This document shows positions 1 to 8,918 of a stretch of DNA of 64,000 nt, in pieces. Source of the DNA: Arthrobacter glacialis (GTDB lineage: Bacteria; Actinomycetota; Actinomycetes; Actinomycetales; Micrococcaceae); the NCBI RefSeq assembly GCF_002909445.1, contig NZ_PPXC01000015.1:42607-106606 (forward strand), given 5' to 3'. The notes beneath the pieces were generated by a model. It searched no databases, had not been told where the DNA came from, and was given only the letters and a program-made list of their open reading frames with translations. The translations under genes were made by a program, and so were the position numbers. How positions within the stretch are numbered: position 1 is the stretch's first letter; every line of letters starts with the position of its first letter.

Positions 1-7
1 GCCCTGT

Positions 8-1276
8 TCATGCACCGGGCCGCGGGTGATCTGGTGCGTGCGAGGTAGCTGCCGGAAGAAGTGCCACGGCAAGCCCGGCGGCCAGGGCGGCCAGGACCCC
101 CAGCGCTCCGGCCATGACGCCCCAGCCAAACCGTTGGAACACCAGGCCTGCACTCCAGCCAATGAGGCTGGAACCAGCGTAGTAGCTGAGGTTGTACAGT
201 GAGGCGGCCTGGGCCCGGCCCGACGTGGCCAACGAGCCCGTCCAGCCCGAGGCGATGCTGTGGGCGCCGAAGAATCCAGCGGTGAACAGTATCAGGCCCG
301 CCAGAATCGCGGTCACCGGTGCGGCCAGCGTCATCGCCAGGCCAGCAACCATGGCGCCGGTGGATGCCAACAGTACGTTCCGCCTGCCCCAGCGGTTGGC
401 TATACCCGCCACCAGCCGTGAGGTCACGGTGCCCGCCAGATAGGCCAGAAAAAGCAGTGCCACTGCTGACGCCGGAAAAAGGTATGGCGGCGCCTCCAGC
501 CGGAAACCGAGAAAGTTGTAGACACTGACAAAGGCGCCCATCAACAGGAATGCCTGGGCGTACAACGCCAGCAGCTGGGCGTTGCGCAGCGGCGGAAGCA
601 GTTTGCCAAGGACCGCCCCGAAGCCATCCGTGCGCGCCGGCACAAAACCCCGTGGGCGCGGGGCCAGCAGGAGGAAGCCCGCGGCCGCGGCGGCGGCGCA
701 AAGGGACACGGCCAGGGTTCCCATGCGCCACCCCGCCATGTCCGCCACAGGCCCGGCAAGCAGCCGCCCGAATAGCCCGCCCAGCGTGGTGCCGGCCACG
801 TAGGCGCCCGCAGCTGCGCTGGCGTGGCGTGGGCTGACCTCCTCCGTGAGGTAGGCGATGGCCAATGCCGGGATGCCGCCCAGCGCAGCCCCTTCCAGAG
901 CCCGCAGGACCAGCAGACCCTCAAAGCTGGGCGCCAGGGGCACCAGTAGGCCCAAGATAGTTGCCAAGATGACGGCCAGTCCCATGATCCGCACCCGCCC
1001 CCAGCGGTCTGCTGCAAATGACCAGGGCAATACGGCGACGGCCAGCCCAACAGTGGCGACGGAAACCGTCAGTGAGGCCTGGGCGGCCGTCACCTGCAGA
1101 TCGCGCGAGACCATTGGCAGTAACCCCTGAAGGGAGTAAAGCTGGGCAAATGTAGCTACCCCGGCGCAGGCCAGGGCGGCCAGCACCCTGCGGTACCCGG
1201 CACTGCCCTGCCGGTGGCCTGCCCATGGTGACGCGGCTTCTGGGCTTTGGCAATCCAAGCGGTTGGTGTCAATCAC
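8..1276 (-). CDS. MFS transporter (YnfM-like drug/metabolite exporter)
   Basis: This encodes a 422-residue major facilitator superfamily permease, probably a proton-driven exporter in the cytoplasmic membrane. About twelve hydrophobic segments are visible. Motif A is recognisable after segment 2 (SFAADRWGRVRIMGL) and a second copy follows segment 8 (IANRWGRRNVLL), which is the usual 6+6 duplication. The start is the GTG at the upstream end, since the next Met lies inside a helix. The gene is divergent from the LysR gene with about 105 bp between them, the classic arrangement in which the regulator controls the exporter. The substrate cannot be told from sequence. The family call is secure. 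Confidence 0.9.
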   Translation of the reverse strand: MIDTNRLDCQSPEAASPWAGHRQGSAGYRRVLAALACAGVATFAQLYSLQGLLPMVSRDLQVTAAQASLTVSVATVGLAVAVLPWSFAADRWGRVRIMGLAVILATILGLLVPLAPSFEGLLVLRALEGAALGGIPALAIAYLTEEVSPRHASAAAGAYVAGTTLGGLFGRLLAGPVADMAGWRMGTLAVSLCAAAAAAGFLLLAPRPRGFVPARTDGFGAVLGKLLPPLRNAQLLALYAQAFLLMGAFVSVYNFLGFRLEAPPYLFPASAVALLFLAYLAGTVTSRLVAGIANRWGRRNVLLASTGAMVAGLAMTLAAPVTAILAGLILFTAGFFGAHSIASGWTGSLATSGRAQAASLYNLSYYAGSSLIGWSAGLVFQRFGWGVMAGALGVLAALAAGLAVALLPAATSHAPDHPRPGA

Positions 1277-1381
1277 AAGATCAACCGTAGGACGAGGAAA
1301 TCAATGCGTCTAATGCATGAATATGCCTTCAATAATCCAAATATGGATGACTAAGTGGCTGTATCCGTGGTTCCATGAATC

Positions 1382-2329
1382 ATGGAAAAAGACGATCAGG
1401 ACCTGGCCCGGCTGCTTCCGGTGCTGCCCATTCTGGTTGAACTGGGTAACAGCGGCCATGTGACAGCAACGGCAGAGGCCCTGGGAATTCCGCAGTCCAC
1501 CGTGAGCCGGGCGCTTTCTCGTGCCGCTGCCGTGGTTGGCACTGCGCTGGTGCTGCCCAAGGGGCGGGGCGTGGAGCTGACCCCGGCGGCATTGGCGCTC
1601 ATCCCTGCGGCCGCCGAGGCATTGGATCAGGTGCGCCTGGGCTTGGCGCTGGCCCGGCAGGAATCCGGAAAACAATTTGGCCGGATTCAAGTGGCTTTTC
1701 AACACACCTTTGGCGAGGCCACCCTCCCGCTGTTGATCAGGGCATTTGCCCGGGAGAACCCGGCTGTCACTTTTGACCTGCAGCAGGGGAGCCGCTCCTT
1801 TTGCCTGGATTTGCTGGCGGGCGGAACTGCTGATCTGGCGCTCGTGGCACCACCTCCGGCTCCGAGCAGCACCATCGGCGCCCAAGCGCTCTATTCGGAG
1901 CCACTGAAATTAGTGGTTCCCGCTGGCCACCGCCTTGACGGTTCCACCGGTATTCGGCTCGACGCGGTGCGAGATGAGCCGTTCGTCATGCTGGAACCGG
2001 GCTATGGCATGCGGTCCATTGTGGAGACGCTCTGCCGCAGCGCCGGTTTCCGTCCGCGCGTGGCCTTTCAGGGCCAGGACCTGCACACTGTCCGCGGGTT
2101 GGTGTCGGCCGGGCTGGGTGTGGCGGTGGCGCCGGCCCAGCGCTCCGGCAGTCAGGCTCCGAGTCGGGGGGCCTTGGGCTGGTGTGAAGTGGACATCACG
2201 TGGCCTCAGGCGCGCCGGGACATCGGGCTGGTGTGGCGCAATCGCCCCGACGGCTCGCCGCAGGCGGCCCGGTTCAAGGACATGGTCCTGGCGCAGGGCA
2301 GCGACTTGCTCGCGGCCGCTCGGCTCTGA
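1382..2329 (+). CDS. LysR-family transcriptional regulator
   Basis: This encodes a 315-residue regulator. The N-terminal winged helix-turn-helix spans about residues 15-75 (LGIPQSTVSRALSRAAAVVG is the recognition region), followed by a periplasmic-binding-protein-like effector domain from about residue 95 to 300. It starts at an ATG about 105 bp from the divergent MFS gene. The shared promoter region holds the short dyad GCATGAATATGC at 1315-1326, a possible part of its binding site, though the match to a T-N11-A LysR box is weak. The likely role is control of the adjacent MFS gene and itself; that is inferred from position only. The effector is unknown. Confidence 0.88.
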   Translation: MEKDDQDLARLLPVLPILVELGNSGHVTATAEALGIPQSTVSRALSRAAAVVGTALVLPKGRGVELTPAALALIPAAAEALDQVRLGLALARQESGKQFGRIQVAFQHTFGEATLPLLIRAFARENPAVTFDLQQGSRSFCLDLLAGGTADLALVAPPPAPSSTIGAQALYSEPLKLVVPAGHRLDGSTGIRLDAVRDEPFVMLEPGYGMRSIVETLCRSAGFRPRVAFQGQDLHTVRGLVSAGLGVAVAPAQRSGSQAPSRGALGWCEVDITWPQARRDIGLVWRNRPDGSPQAARFKDMVLAQGSDLLAAARL

Positions 2330-2402
2330 GCTGCCCAACTGCCATGCAGCCTGATGCGGTGGTACGCTTGAAGTTCGAATCTTTGTACTAGGCGGTGATG
2401 GC

Positions 2403-2813
2403 GTGTTTGGTATGGATCTGCCTTCCCCCAAGACGCCCAACACCGATCCGACGGGGTTCGCCTCGCCCGCCCGCGACTACTTCCACGGCGGCATCGACCT
2501 CAACAAGCACCTGATCAGGGACAGAACCTGCACGTTCATCATGCGCGTTTCCGGGGATTCCATGGCGGGCGCCGGCATCGCCGACGGTGACGAGATTATT
2601 GTGGACAGGTCCCTCACCCCGCGCGACGGCTCGGTGGTGGTTGCCGTGGTGGACGGCGAACTGCTGATCCGCCGGCTAGCCATGCATGACGGCGTGACCT
2701 CCTTGGCGACGCAACCCGCCGATGCGCAGTCCCCGGCTTCTGGCGCGCTCGCCGCTTTGGTGGGGGAGCTGACGGTCTGGGGTGTCGTCACCCGGTGCCT
2801 GCATCATGTCTAA
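2403..2813 (+). CDS. umuD: UmuD-like S24 peptidase-fold protein, catalytic Lys replaced by Arg
   Basis: This 136-residue protein aligns over its whole length with E. coli UmuD, the SOS-induced accessory subunit of DNA polymerase V. The nucleophile region SGDSM (Ser53) is intact. The general base, Lys97 in E. coli in the context DGEFTVKKL, aligns with DGELLIRRL here, so Arg90 occupies its place. The Ser-to-base spacing of 37 residues is the same as in E. coli, which makes the alignment firm. The N-terminal stretch that UmuD cleaves off is short, with a candidate T17-G18 bond. A GTG start at 2403 is used; an in-frame ATG lies at 2412. The partner umuC starts about 780 bp downstream instead of adjoining. 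Self-cleavage is probably lost, and I see no convincing SOS box upstream. Confidence 0.85.
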   Translation: MFGMDLPSPKTPNTDPTGFASPARDYFHGGIDLNKHLIRDRTCTFIMRVSGDSMAGAGIADGDEIIVDRSLTPRDGSVVVAVVDGELLIRRLAMHDGVTSLATQPADAQSPASGALAALVGELTVWGVVTRCLHHV

Positions 2814-2922
2814 ACAGGCACAAGTGCGGCAGATGCAGGGTTACGCAGTGCTGCGGCCAGCCCCTGGAACAAAAAATGCCACACTGAATAACTCCAGTCA
2901 TCGTCACCACAAGGGGCTCTAA

Positions 2923-3210
2923 ATGAAGCCAAAGAAAAAACACGACGAAAACGCCGAACTGCCCGTCGCCGTTCGAGCCAGTGCCTCCTGGAAGCGGCGG
3001 GCCCAGTGGCCCAAGACCCGCTATCGGAGCATCCAGTACGATGCGCGATTCGCTGATGGGCGGGAGGAGCAGGGAGTGAAGATCGACGAGGTACTTCAAG
3101 GGTGGCGCTACCCCGCCGACGCGTGGTGCGTGCGTGGCGGCGCCGAGAAGGAGTGTCCGGAGGAAGGGGCCGGGCCATGGGTGGACTATCCCTATGGCAG
3201 GCCGCTTTAA
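2923..3210 (+). CDS. Hypothetical protein, doubtful
   Basis: This reading frame of 95 residues follows the plausible ribosome-binding sequence AAGGGGCT and starts with a lysine-rich MKPKKKHDEN. I recognise no domain. Its 3' end overlaps a Nudix-box fragment in another frame, and the whole stretch sits in a degraded interval between the umuD-like gene and umuC. It could be a small real gene, the frameshifted front part of the Nudix gene, or noise. I give it mainly because nothing else explains this interval. Confidence 0.25.
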   Translation: MKPKKKHDENAELPVAVRASASWKRRAQWPKTRYRSIQYDARFADGREEQGVKIDEVLQGWRYPADAWCVRGGAEKECPEEGAGPWVDYPYGRPL

Positions 3211-3340
3211 GGCCCAAGAGTCGGTGGTCGAAGCGGCCTCTCGGGAGGCCCGCGAGGAACTTGGTGTTGTCCTTGCCGCAAAAGATCTGGTCGCGGTCAC
3301 CACCATGCGCCGCTCCCAGCAGACTTCCCTGGCCATTTAG
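3134..3340 (+). pseudogene. Fragment of a Nudix hydrolase gene
   Basis: The translated segment WTIPMAGRFKAQESVVEAAS followed by REAREELGV matches a Nudix box (G-x5-E-x7-RE-x2-EE-x-G-U), preceded by the usual WxxP turn. The frame then continues for about 23 residues (DLVAVTTMRRSQQTSLAI) and stops, so the C-terminal half of a normal 130-160-residue Nudix domain is missing. Upstream of the WxxP turn there is no convincing first beta-strand in this frame. I therefore read it as a decayed MutT-like gene left between umuD and umuC. A very short functional protein is unlikely. Confidence 0.55.
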
Positions 3341-3472
3341 ACGCCATGCACAAATAGTTTAGAGAATATAAAGCTGTCTAAAACGGTAATCGTGGACATG
3401 GAGCCCGGTCAGACACAGCATCGCCTGTATACAGAGAACTGGGAAACTTTAAACTTGCCGGAAGGAGTGCTC

Positions 3473-3601
3473 GTGAAGAATCCGTTCAAGCCGACGGCCG
3501 GCGCCCGCCCGCAACTGCTTCTGGAACGGAACGACATCCGCCAAGACTTCGCCGAGAGCATCGAAAACGGTCCGGGTCGGCACCATCGGCGAACCAAATG
3601 A
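3473..3601 (+). pseudogene. Probable 5' remnant of an AAA ATPase gene
   Basis: A strong ribosome-binding site (GGAAGGAG, 3460-3467) precedes a GTG start, and the 42-residue product begins [20 protein letters not shown] then [14 protein letters not shown]. From memory this resembles the first 35 residues of an actinobacterial ATP-binding protein family whose next residues would be the P-loop. Here the similarity ends before any P-loop, and the frame runs into the umuC start with a 4-nt overlap. It may be a truncated gene whose translation signals now couple to umuC. Alternatively it is a genuine 42-residue leader; family assignment is from recall and unverified. Confidence 0.45.
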
Positions 3602-4875
3602 CCGTGAACCGCATCGCCCTGGTGGACGTCAACAACTTCTATGTCTCCTGCGAGCGGGTCTTTGACCCGAAGCTGGAAGGCCGCCCCGTCGTCGTACTCT
3701 CCAACAACGACGGCTGCGTGGTGGCACGCTCGGCGGAAGCCAAGGCGCTGGGCATCGCCACTGGCGCCCCGTGGTTCCAGCTGCAAGCCCAGGCCAAGGC
3801 GTGGGGCTTGGTGGCACGCTCCAGCAACTACGAACTGTATGGGGACCTGAGTGCCAAGGTCATGGAAGTGGTGGGCCGTTTTGGTACCTGGCAAGAGGTG
3901 TACTCCATCGACGAATCGTTCATCGGTCTGATGGGGGATTCGGCGCAACTGCACGCCACAGGCGCTGAGGTCCGGGCGGCTGTGATGCGCCACGTGGGTG
4001 TACCCGTCTGCGTCGGCGTGGCTGCCACCAAGACGTTGGCGAAGTTTGCCAATAGGATCGCCAAGCAAAACCCGGCACTGGCTGGTGTTTGTGCGCTGGA
4101 CGCCATGCCGGAGGGGCATGTTGCGCGCATCCAGGAACGGGTGCCCGCATCAGGGCTGTGGGGCGTTGGCGGCAAGACCTCCAGCAAGCTGAAAATGATG
4201 GGCATTGAAAGCATCGCCGACCTCAAGGCCGCCGACCCGGCAATGATTCGCAAGAAGTTCTCGGTGGTACTGCAACGCACCGTCATGGAGCTCAACGGCA
4301 CCGAATGCATTCCCCACACCGAGGAACACGTGGACAAGCAGCAAATCATGTTTTCCCGCAGCTTCTCCACCCCCGTCACCACCGTTGCGGGCATGGAGGA
4401 GGTCATGGCCATCTATGCCCAACGCGGTGCCGCCCGCCTGAACCAGGAAGGCCTGCGCGCCTCCACCATGACGGTCACGGCGGGAACCAGCCGTTTTGCC
4501 GGCGGGGAAGGCAGCTTCCCGGCCGTCACCAGCCGATTCATGACGCCCACCCAGGACCCCATTGTGCTGATCCGCGCCGCCGTGGCAGCCATTGGCCAAA
4601 GCGCGGTCCCCGGGGCGGCATACCTGCGCGCCGGTGTCATGTTCAACGGACTTGAACCGGCCTCCGGGACGGGAATGCTGGATGTTTTTGGCCCTGCGGC
4701 GGAGCAAGCCGATGTGGGCGATGTGCTGGGGGAGGTGCGCAACAAATTTGGCAGCATGGCCATTGGCATCGGGGTGGGCGGCTTGGCCCAGGCCCCGGCG
4801 TGGTCCATGAAGCGTGAGCATTCCTCGCCCCGGTACACCACCGAGTGGAAGGAACTGCCGGTGGTGCGGGCTTAG
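3598..4875 (+). CDS. umuC: Y-family DNA polymerase UmuC-like
   Basis: This 425-residue protein is a translesion DNA polymerase of the UmuC branch. The palm carries metal-binding Asp10 in [16 protein letters not shown] and the acidic pair Asp105-Glu106 in [11 protein letters not shown] helix-hairpin-helix region follows ([20 protein letters not shown]) and then the little-finger domain; the C-terminus has the DUF4113-like tail ending in [20 protein letters not shown], a usual feature of UmuC. Its start overlaps a 42-residue upstream frame by 4 nt. The umuD-like gene is on the same strand but separated by gene debris, so the normal UmuD-UmuC coupling appears broken. Confidence 0.93.
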   Translation: MTVNRIALVDVNNFYVSCERVFDPKLEGRPVVVLSNNDGCVVARSAEAKALGIATGAPWFQLQAQAKAWGLVARSSNYELYGDLSAKVMEVVGRFGTWQEVYSIDESFIGLMGDSAQLHATGAEVRAAVMRHVGVPVCVGVAATKTLAKFANRIAKQNPALAGVCALDAMPEGHVARIQERVPASGLWGVGGKTSSKLKMMGIESIADLKAADPAMIRKKFSVVLQRTVMELNGTECIPHTEEHVDKQQIMFSRSFSTPVTTVAGMEEVMAIYAQRGAARLNQEGLRASTMTVTAGTSRFAGGEGSFPAVTSRFMTPTQDPIVLIRAAVAAIGQSAVPGAAYLRAGVMFNGLEPASGTGMLDVFGPAAEQADVGDVLGEVRNKFGSMAIGIGVGGLAQAPAWSMKREHSSPRYTTEWKELPVVRA

Positions 4876-4911
4876 CCAAGCTGTTGCGGCACCGCGGTTA
4901 GACTCGAGCCC

Positions 4912-5328
4912 ATGGCTTTGCTAAAAACCCCCAAGTCCCGGCGCCTTGCGCTCTTCATTGCCGCAACCGATGTGGCCGTTCTTGGGCTGGCGCTGCACTT
5001 CCTGGTGCCAGGAGACCTTGCCTCCCTGATCACCGATGCCCTGTTCACGGTGCTCGTGTACCTGCTGCTGGCGCTCATTCTTCCCACCGCCAAGCGCCAC
5101 TGGCTGGCATTGAGCGCCTTCGCCATCAGTGCCTTCATTGAGATTGCACAGCTGACGGGTGTTCCCGCGCAACTGGCCGAGAGCTTCCCGCCGTCGCGCC
5201 TGGTCTTTGGCACCACCTTCTCCGCGCTGGACCTGGTGGCCTACGCCGTGGGTGCCGGGGCCGTCTACTACGCGGACAAGGTACTCTCGCAGCGCGGGCG
5301 CATATGGCTTAGGACACAAACGGAATAG
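4912..5328 (+). CDS. DUF2809 family membrane protein
   Basis: This 138-residue protein has four predicted membrane segments and the family signature FIEIAQLTG followed by SRLVFGTTFSALDLVAYAVG. DUF2809 proteins are small integral membrane proteins of unknown function. The start ATG lies 36 bp after umuC, so co-transcription is possible, but no functional link is evident. The assignment rests on the conserved phenylalanine-glycine-threonine segment and on its length, which is normal for the family. Confidence 0.78.
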   Translation: MALLKTPKSRRLALFIAATDVAVLGLALHFLVPGDLASLITDALFTVLVYLLLALILPTAKRHWLALSAFAISAFIEIAQLTGVPAQLAESFPPSRLVFGTTFSALDLVAYAVGAGAVYYADKVLSQRGRIWLRTQTE

Positions 5329-5369
5329 CTGCGCCACAGACCCGGTTCCACCACTAAAAGGAGGCAAAA

Positions 5370-6458
5370 ATGCTGGACGTGGTGGTTATCGGAGCAGGCC
5401 AGGCGGGACTGTCGGCAGCGTATTACTTGGCGCGGCAGGGGCTTTCACCCGAGACAGATTTTGTGGTTCTCGACGCCAACCCCGCGCCCGGCGGTGCCTG
5501 GCTGCACCGCTGGCCCTCACTGACGCTTGGCGCAGCCCACGCCGTTCACGACCTCCCCGGCATGAAACTTCCCCCGGCCGATCCCGCCGAACCTGCATCG
5601 CAGGTGGTGGGCCGGTATTACGGCAACTATGAAAAGACGTTCTCGCTGCCCATTCGCCGGCCCGTGAAGGTGCATGCGGTGCGTTCGCTGCCCATGGACG
5701 ACGGCGCACCCTCCGACACTGCCACGGCACCCCTAGTGGTGGAGACTGATGCGGGCGTTTTCACCACCCGGCTGGTCATCAACGCCACCGGCACCTGGGA
5801 CAAGCCGCACTGGCCGCACTACCCCGGGGTGGAAACATTCGCGGGGCGCCAGCTGCACACCCACGATTTCTCCTCCGTGGCCGAGTTCGCCGGGCAGAAA
5901 GTATTGGTGGTGGGCGGCGGAACATCGGCGGTGCAATTCCTGCTCCAACTTGCCGATGCCGGCGTTGACACGGCCTGGTCCACGCGCCGTGCGCCCGAAT
6001 TCACCACACGCGAGTTCAACCCCGATTGGGGCCGGGATGTGGAAGCCCGCGTCAATGCCCGCACCGCTGCCGGCCTGCCACCGCTAAGCGTGGTGGGCGT
6101 AACGGGGCTGCCCATGACCGAGCAATACCAGAACGGCATTTCCGCCGGAACGTTGGTTTCCCGTGGGCCCCTGCAACGCCTCACTCCGGACGGGGCGGTG
6201 TTTGAGGATGGCACCACTTTTGCCGCAGACGCCATCTTGTGGGCCACCGGATTCCGCGCAGCCATGGACCATCTGGCGCCGCTGAAGCTGCGCGAACCAG
6301 GCGGCGGCATAGTCATGGACGGGGTGAAAGTGTCCCGGGAACCGCGCCTGTTGATGGTGGGCTATGGCGCCTCCGCCTCAACACTGGGCGCCAACCGGGC
6401 AGGTCGTGCAGCGGCGGTGGCTGCCCTTGAGCGGCTGAACGTTCCCGTGGGAGTGTGA
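5370..6458 (+). CDS. FAD-dependent monooxygenase / NAD(P)-binding oxidoreductase
   Basis: This 362-residue flavoprotein starts after the strong site AAAGGAGG. The N-terminal FAD-binding Rossmann fold has GAGQAGLSAA (residues 7-16), and a second dinucleotide motif VVGGGTSAVQFL lies near residue 180, as expected for NADPH binding. An ATG motif (LWATGFR) precedes the C-terminal part. The architecture is that of the YczP/CzcO-like flavin-containing monooxygenases found with metal or drug genes. The substrate is not evident. The preceding DUF2809 gene and the following luciferase-like gene are co-directional but not tightly coupled. Confidence 0.85.
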   Translation: MLDVVVIGAGQAGLSAAYYLARQGLSPETDFVVLDANPAPGGAWLHRWPSLTLGAAHAVHDLPGMKLPPADPAEPASQVVGRYYGNYEKTFSLPIRRPVKVHAVRSLPMDDGAPSDTATAPLVVETDAGVFTTRLVINATGTWDKPHWPHYPGVETFAGRQLHTHDFSSVAEFAGQKVLVVGGGTSAVQFLLQLADAGVDTAWSTRRAPEFTTREFNPDWGRDVEARVNARTAAGLPPLSVVGVTGLPMTEQYQNGISAGTLVSRGPLQRLTPDGAVFEDGTTFAADAILWATGFRAAMDHLAPLKLREPGGGIVMDGVKVSREPRLLMVGYGASASTLGANRAGRAAAVAALERLNVPVGV

Positions 6459-6547
6459 ACAGGCAGACGTGAGAGAGGCCACGGGAGGAAATATCCGGGC
6501 GGGTTTGGGGGTTGGCGCTAGTGAAACCACTTCGAAAGGCAGCACCC

Positions 6548-7546
6548 ATGACGCTCCCCATTTCCATCCTTGACCTAGCCCATGTTGGCCAGGACGGCAT
6601 TGCCGCCAGCTTGCGCGCGTCCGTGGACTTGGCACAGAAGGCGGAGGAGTGGGGGTACAAGCGCATTTGGTACGCCGAGCACCACAACATGCCCTCGATT
6701 GCCTCCTCCGCCACGAGCGTTTTGATTGCCCACGTGGCAGCCCACACCAAAACCATCCGGCTCGGCGCCGGCGGCATCATGCTGCCCAACCATTCCCCGC
6801 TGCAGATTGCCGAGCAGTTCGGCACCTTGGAAACCCTGCACCCGGGACGCATTGACCTGGGGCTGGGCCGGGCGCCGGGCAGCGACCAAAACACCATGCG
6901 TGCCCTTCGCCGCGACCCGCAGGCAGCCGACACCTTCCCCTCCGACGTGCAGGAACTGCAGGCCTACTTTGATGGGGCGAGCCGCATTTCCGGGGTCAAC
7001 GCCTACCCGGGCAAGGACACTGCTGTGCCGCTGTACATCCTGGGCTCCTCACTGTTTGGGGCGCGATTGGCTGCCGCACTGGGGCTGCCGTACTCCTTTG
7101 CGTCGCACTTTGCCCCGCAGGCACTCGAGGACGCCGTGCGGATTTACCGCCGCGAATTCAAGCCCTCTGCCGCGCTGGCCGAGCCCTATGTGATTGCCGG
7201 CGTCAACGCCATCGTGGCAGACACCCAGGAGGAAGCAGATGTCCTGTCCCTGAAGGCCAGGCGCCGCATGGTGGGTGCGCTGGTGGGCGGCGGGCGCACC
7301 TTCACCGACCCCGAGGCCGACATGCTGCTGGAATCCCCGGCAGGCCAGCAGGTGGTGAACATGTTCCGCTACGCAGCCGTGGGCACGCCGTCCGTGGCGC
7401 GCGCCTACCTGGACGAGTTCGCTGTGTTGGCCGACGCCGACGAGCTGATTGTAGCCTCCCAGGTCACCGACAAGGCGGCCTGGATCCGCAGCTTTGAGCT
7501 GTTGGCGCAGACCATGGAACTGCGTCCGGCCCAACTGCCAGTCTAG
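6548..7546 (+). CDS. LLM-class flavin-dependent oxidoreductase (MsnO8-like)
   Basis: This 332-residue protein is a bacterial luciferase-like monooxygenase. It has the TIM-barrel start ([13 protein letters not shown]), the conserved [10 protein letters not shown] of this subgroup, the segment [20 protein letters not shown] and [12 protein letters not shown] choose the ATG at 6548, after AAAGG, rather than an in-frame TTG at 6512, because homologues start with this strand. Members use FMN from a partner reductase; the substrate is unknown. The last 4 nt overlap the end of the convergent HAD gene. Confidence 0.88.
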   Translation: MTLPISILDLAHVGQDGIAASLRASVDLAQKAEEWGYKRIWYAEHHNMPSIASSATSVLIAHVAAHTKTIRLGAGGIMLPNHSPLQIAEQFGTLETLHPGRIDLGLGRAPGSDQNTMRALRRDPQAADTFPSDVQELQAYFDGASRISGVNAYPGKDTAVPLYILGSSLFGARLAAALGLPYSFASHFAPQALEDAVRIYRREFKPSAALAEPYVIAGVNAIVADTQEEADVLSLKARRRMVGALVGGGRTFTDPEADMLLESPAGQQVVNMFRYAAVGTPSVARAYLDEFAVLADADELIVASQVTDKAAWIRSFELLAQTMELRPAQLPV

Positions 7547-8292
7547 GCAGGCTGGCTGCTTCGGGCCCTGCTGCTTTGGGCCCTGCGCAGGTCCAGGTCC
7601 AGGCATGCCGGCGTGATGGCCGCGATGATGATGCTTGCGTGTTGCTCAAGCACCTCTTTGGGGTGTGTGCCCTCCACACAAATAGCAATCATCCCGGCCG
7701 CCGCCACGGCGCCAAGTCCTGGGACCGAGTCCTCAAACGCAGCCACCTTGTCCATGTGCTCCAGTCCCAGGGTGCGTGCTGCGCGCAGGAATCCCTCGGG
7801 ATTCGGCTTACCCTCCGCAACGTCGTCGTCCGTCACCACCACGCCAAACAATTCCAGCAGGCCCGCCCGCTCCAGCGCGGGGATGACCTGTAGTCGGCTG
7901 GCGCCGGTCACCACGCCCAGCTTCAGTCCGGCCGCATGCAAAGCGTGGACAAGTTCGCGGGTGGCTGGCCGGATCAGGCTTTCACGTGCCACCCGGGCCT
8001 TGTATTCGGCGTCGATCATGGGCAGAAAGGCCTCCACGCCGCGTGGCTCATCCGGAGCCAGGGCCAGGATGTCCGTCATGATCTCGCGATCGCTGCGGCC
8101 GGCCAGCTCTTCTTGATACTGGCGCGCGGTGATGGCCACACCGCATTCAGCGGCGGCCAGGTCGATGAAGAGATCCCGCAAGACTCCCTCGTCGTCGGAG
8201 AGGGTGCCGTTGAAATCAAACAACACCCCGTCCAGCTCCAACAGGGTCAAGTTCGACAGGGTCGAGGAGGTGCTCGCCGTGACTGCGCCCAT
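7543..8292 (-). CDS. HAD-family hydrolase
   Basis: This 249-residue protein has haloacid dehalogenase motifs: motif [11 protein letters not shown] (nucleophile Asp26), motif II VVTGAS, motif III lysine in [11 protein letters not shown] and motif [11 protein letters not shown], with a helical cap between motifs I and II. The length and cap suggest the beta-phosphoglucomutase/phosphatase subfamily. Motif I reads D-F-N instead of D-x-D, so the usual general acid Asp at +2 is Asn; I recall this as a recurring subfamily variant, not decay. It ends against the convergent luciferase-like gene with a 4-nt overlap. Confidence 0.87.
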   Translation of the reverse strand: MGAVTASTSSTLSNLTLLELDGVLFDFNGTLSDDEGVLRDLFIDLAAAECGVAITARQYQEELAGRSDREIMTDILALAPDEPRGVEAFLPMIDAEYKARVARESLIRPATRELVHALHAAGLKLGVVTGASRLQVIPALERAGLLELFGVVVTDDDVAEGKPNPEGFLRAARTLGLEHMDKVAAFEDSVPGLGAVAAAGMIAICVEGTHPKEVLEQHASIIIAAITPACLDLDLRRAQSSRARSSQPA

Positions 8293-8918
8293 GGAGAAAA
8301 ATCCGTTCTGTACTCAGTGCAAATCTGTGGGCAAAGGCTTGACGCCCGGCCTGAATCGCCACGGTGTCCGGCCAGAGCCTAGCGCGCCCAAGTGAACGCC
8401 CGGAAACGGGCCGGGAAACATCTCAGTGTGGGTTGGGGCGTGACTGGCTGGTCTGTTGCCTGGTAGAGTGTCCCTCTTTTGTCCGCGTTGTCTGGCTCGT
8501 TGAATCGGTGGTTTCACTGCTTGTCACGAGTCGCCACTAATGGTCACTGAGTCTCCACTTCGCGCCGGGGAAGCGACCCACGGCGTGGTACGTCGAATAA
8601 ATCCGCATCCTGGGATGGTGTTGCGGTGCAGTTCACGTCAGACCCACCCGCTGGACCTTCGGGCTTCACTTGAAACAGCAGCTAATGCGGGTGTGCCGGT
8701 CCGTCCTGGTTCCAAACAGCAGCTGATGCGGGTGCCGGGCCTTCACACCCGCATCTGCTGCTGTTTGGAATCCGAAAAGCCATCAACGGGCCCGCATGCC
8801 GAGAGTTTGGCGGGTGCAGGTGGCATCGCGCGGAACATGGCAAGAATCCACCCCAGGTAGCCCGCGGGTGCAGCGGCCGCGACCCAGTCAACCCATGAAA
8901 CAAAACTGAGACACACCG
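8293..8918. other. Non-coding interval with a long hairpin
   Basis: I find no credible gene in this 626-base stretch; the open frames lack ribosome sites and run through the inverted repeat at 8710-8770. The part next to the HAD gene probably holds its promoter. The only clear structure is the hairpin described separately and a third partial copy of its arm at about 8674-8694. Confidence 0.6.
8710..8770. repeat. 25-bp inverted repeat (hairpin) with an extra arm copy upstream
   Basis: Arms 8710-8734 and 8746-8770 are complementary in 24 of 25 positions around an 11-base loop (CCGGGCCTTCA). The arm core ACAGCAGCTGATGCGGGTG recurs with one change at 8676-8694 (ACAGCAGCTAATGCGGGTG), so the upstream copy could compete for pairing. 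There is no T-tract, so it is not a standard intrinsic terminator. It lies between the start of the HAD gene and the end of the FUSC gene. Confidence 0.8.

Noticed and set aside
2330-2402. LexA (SOS) box before the umuD-like gene
   Set aside because: A GTTCGAA half site is present near 2373, but the other half site at the required spacing (CGAAC-N4-GTTCG) is missing.
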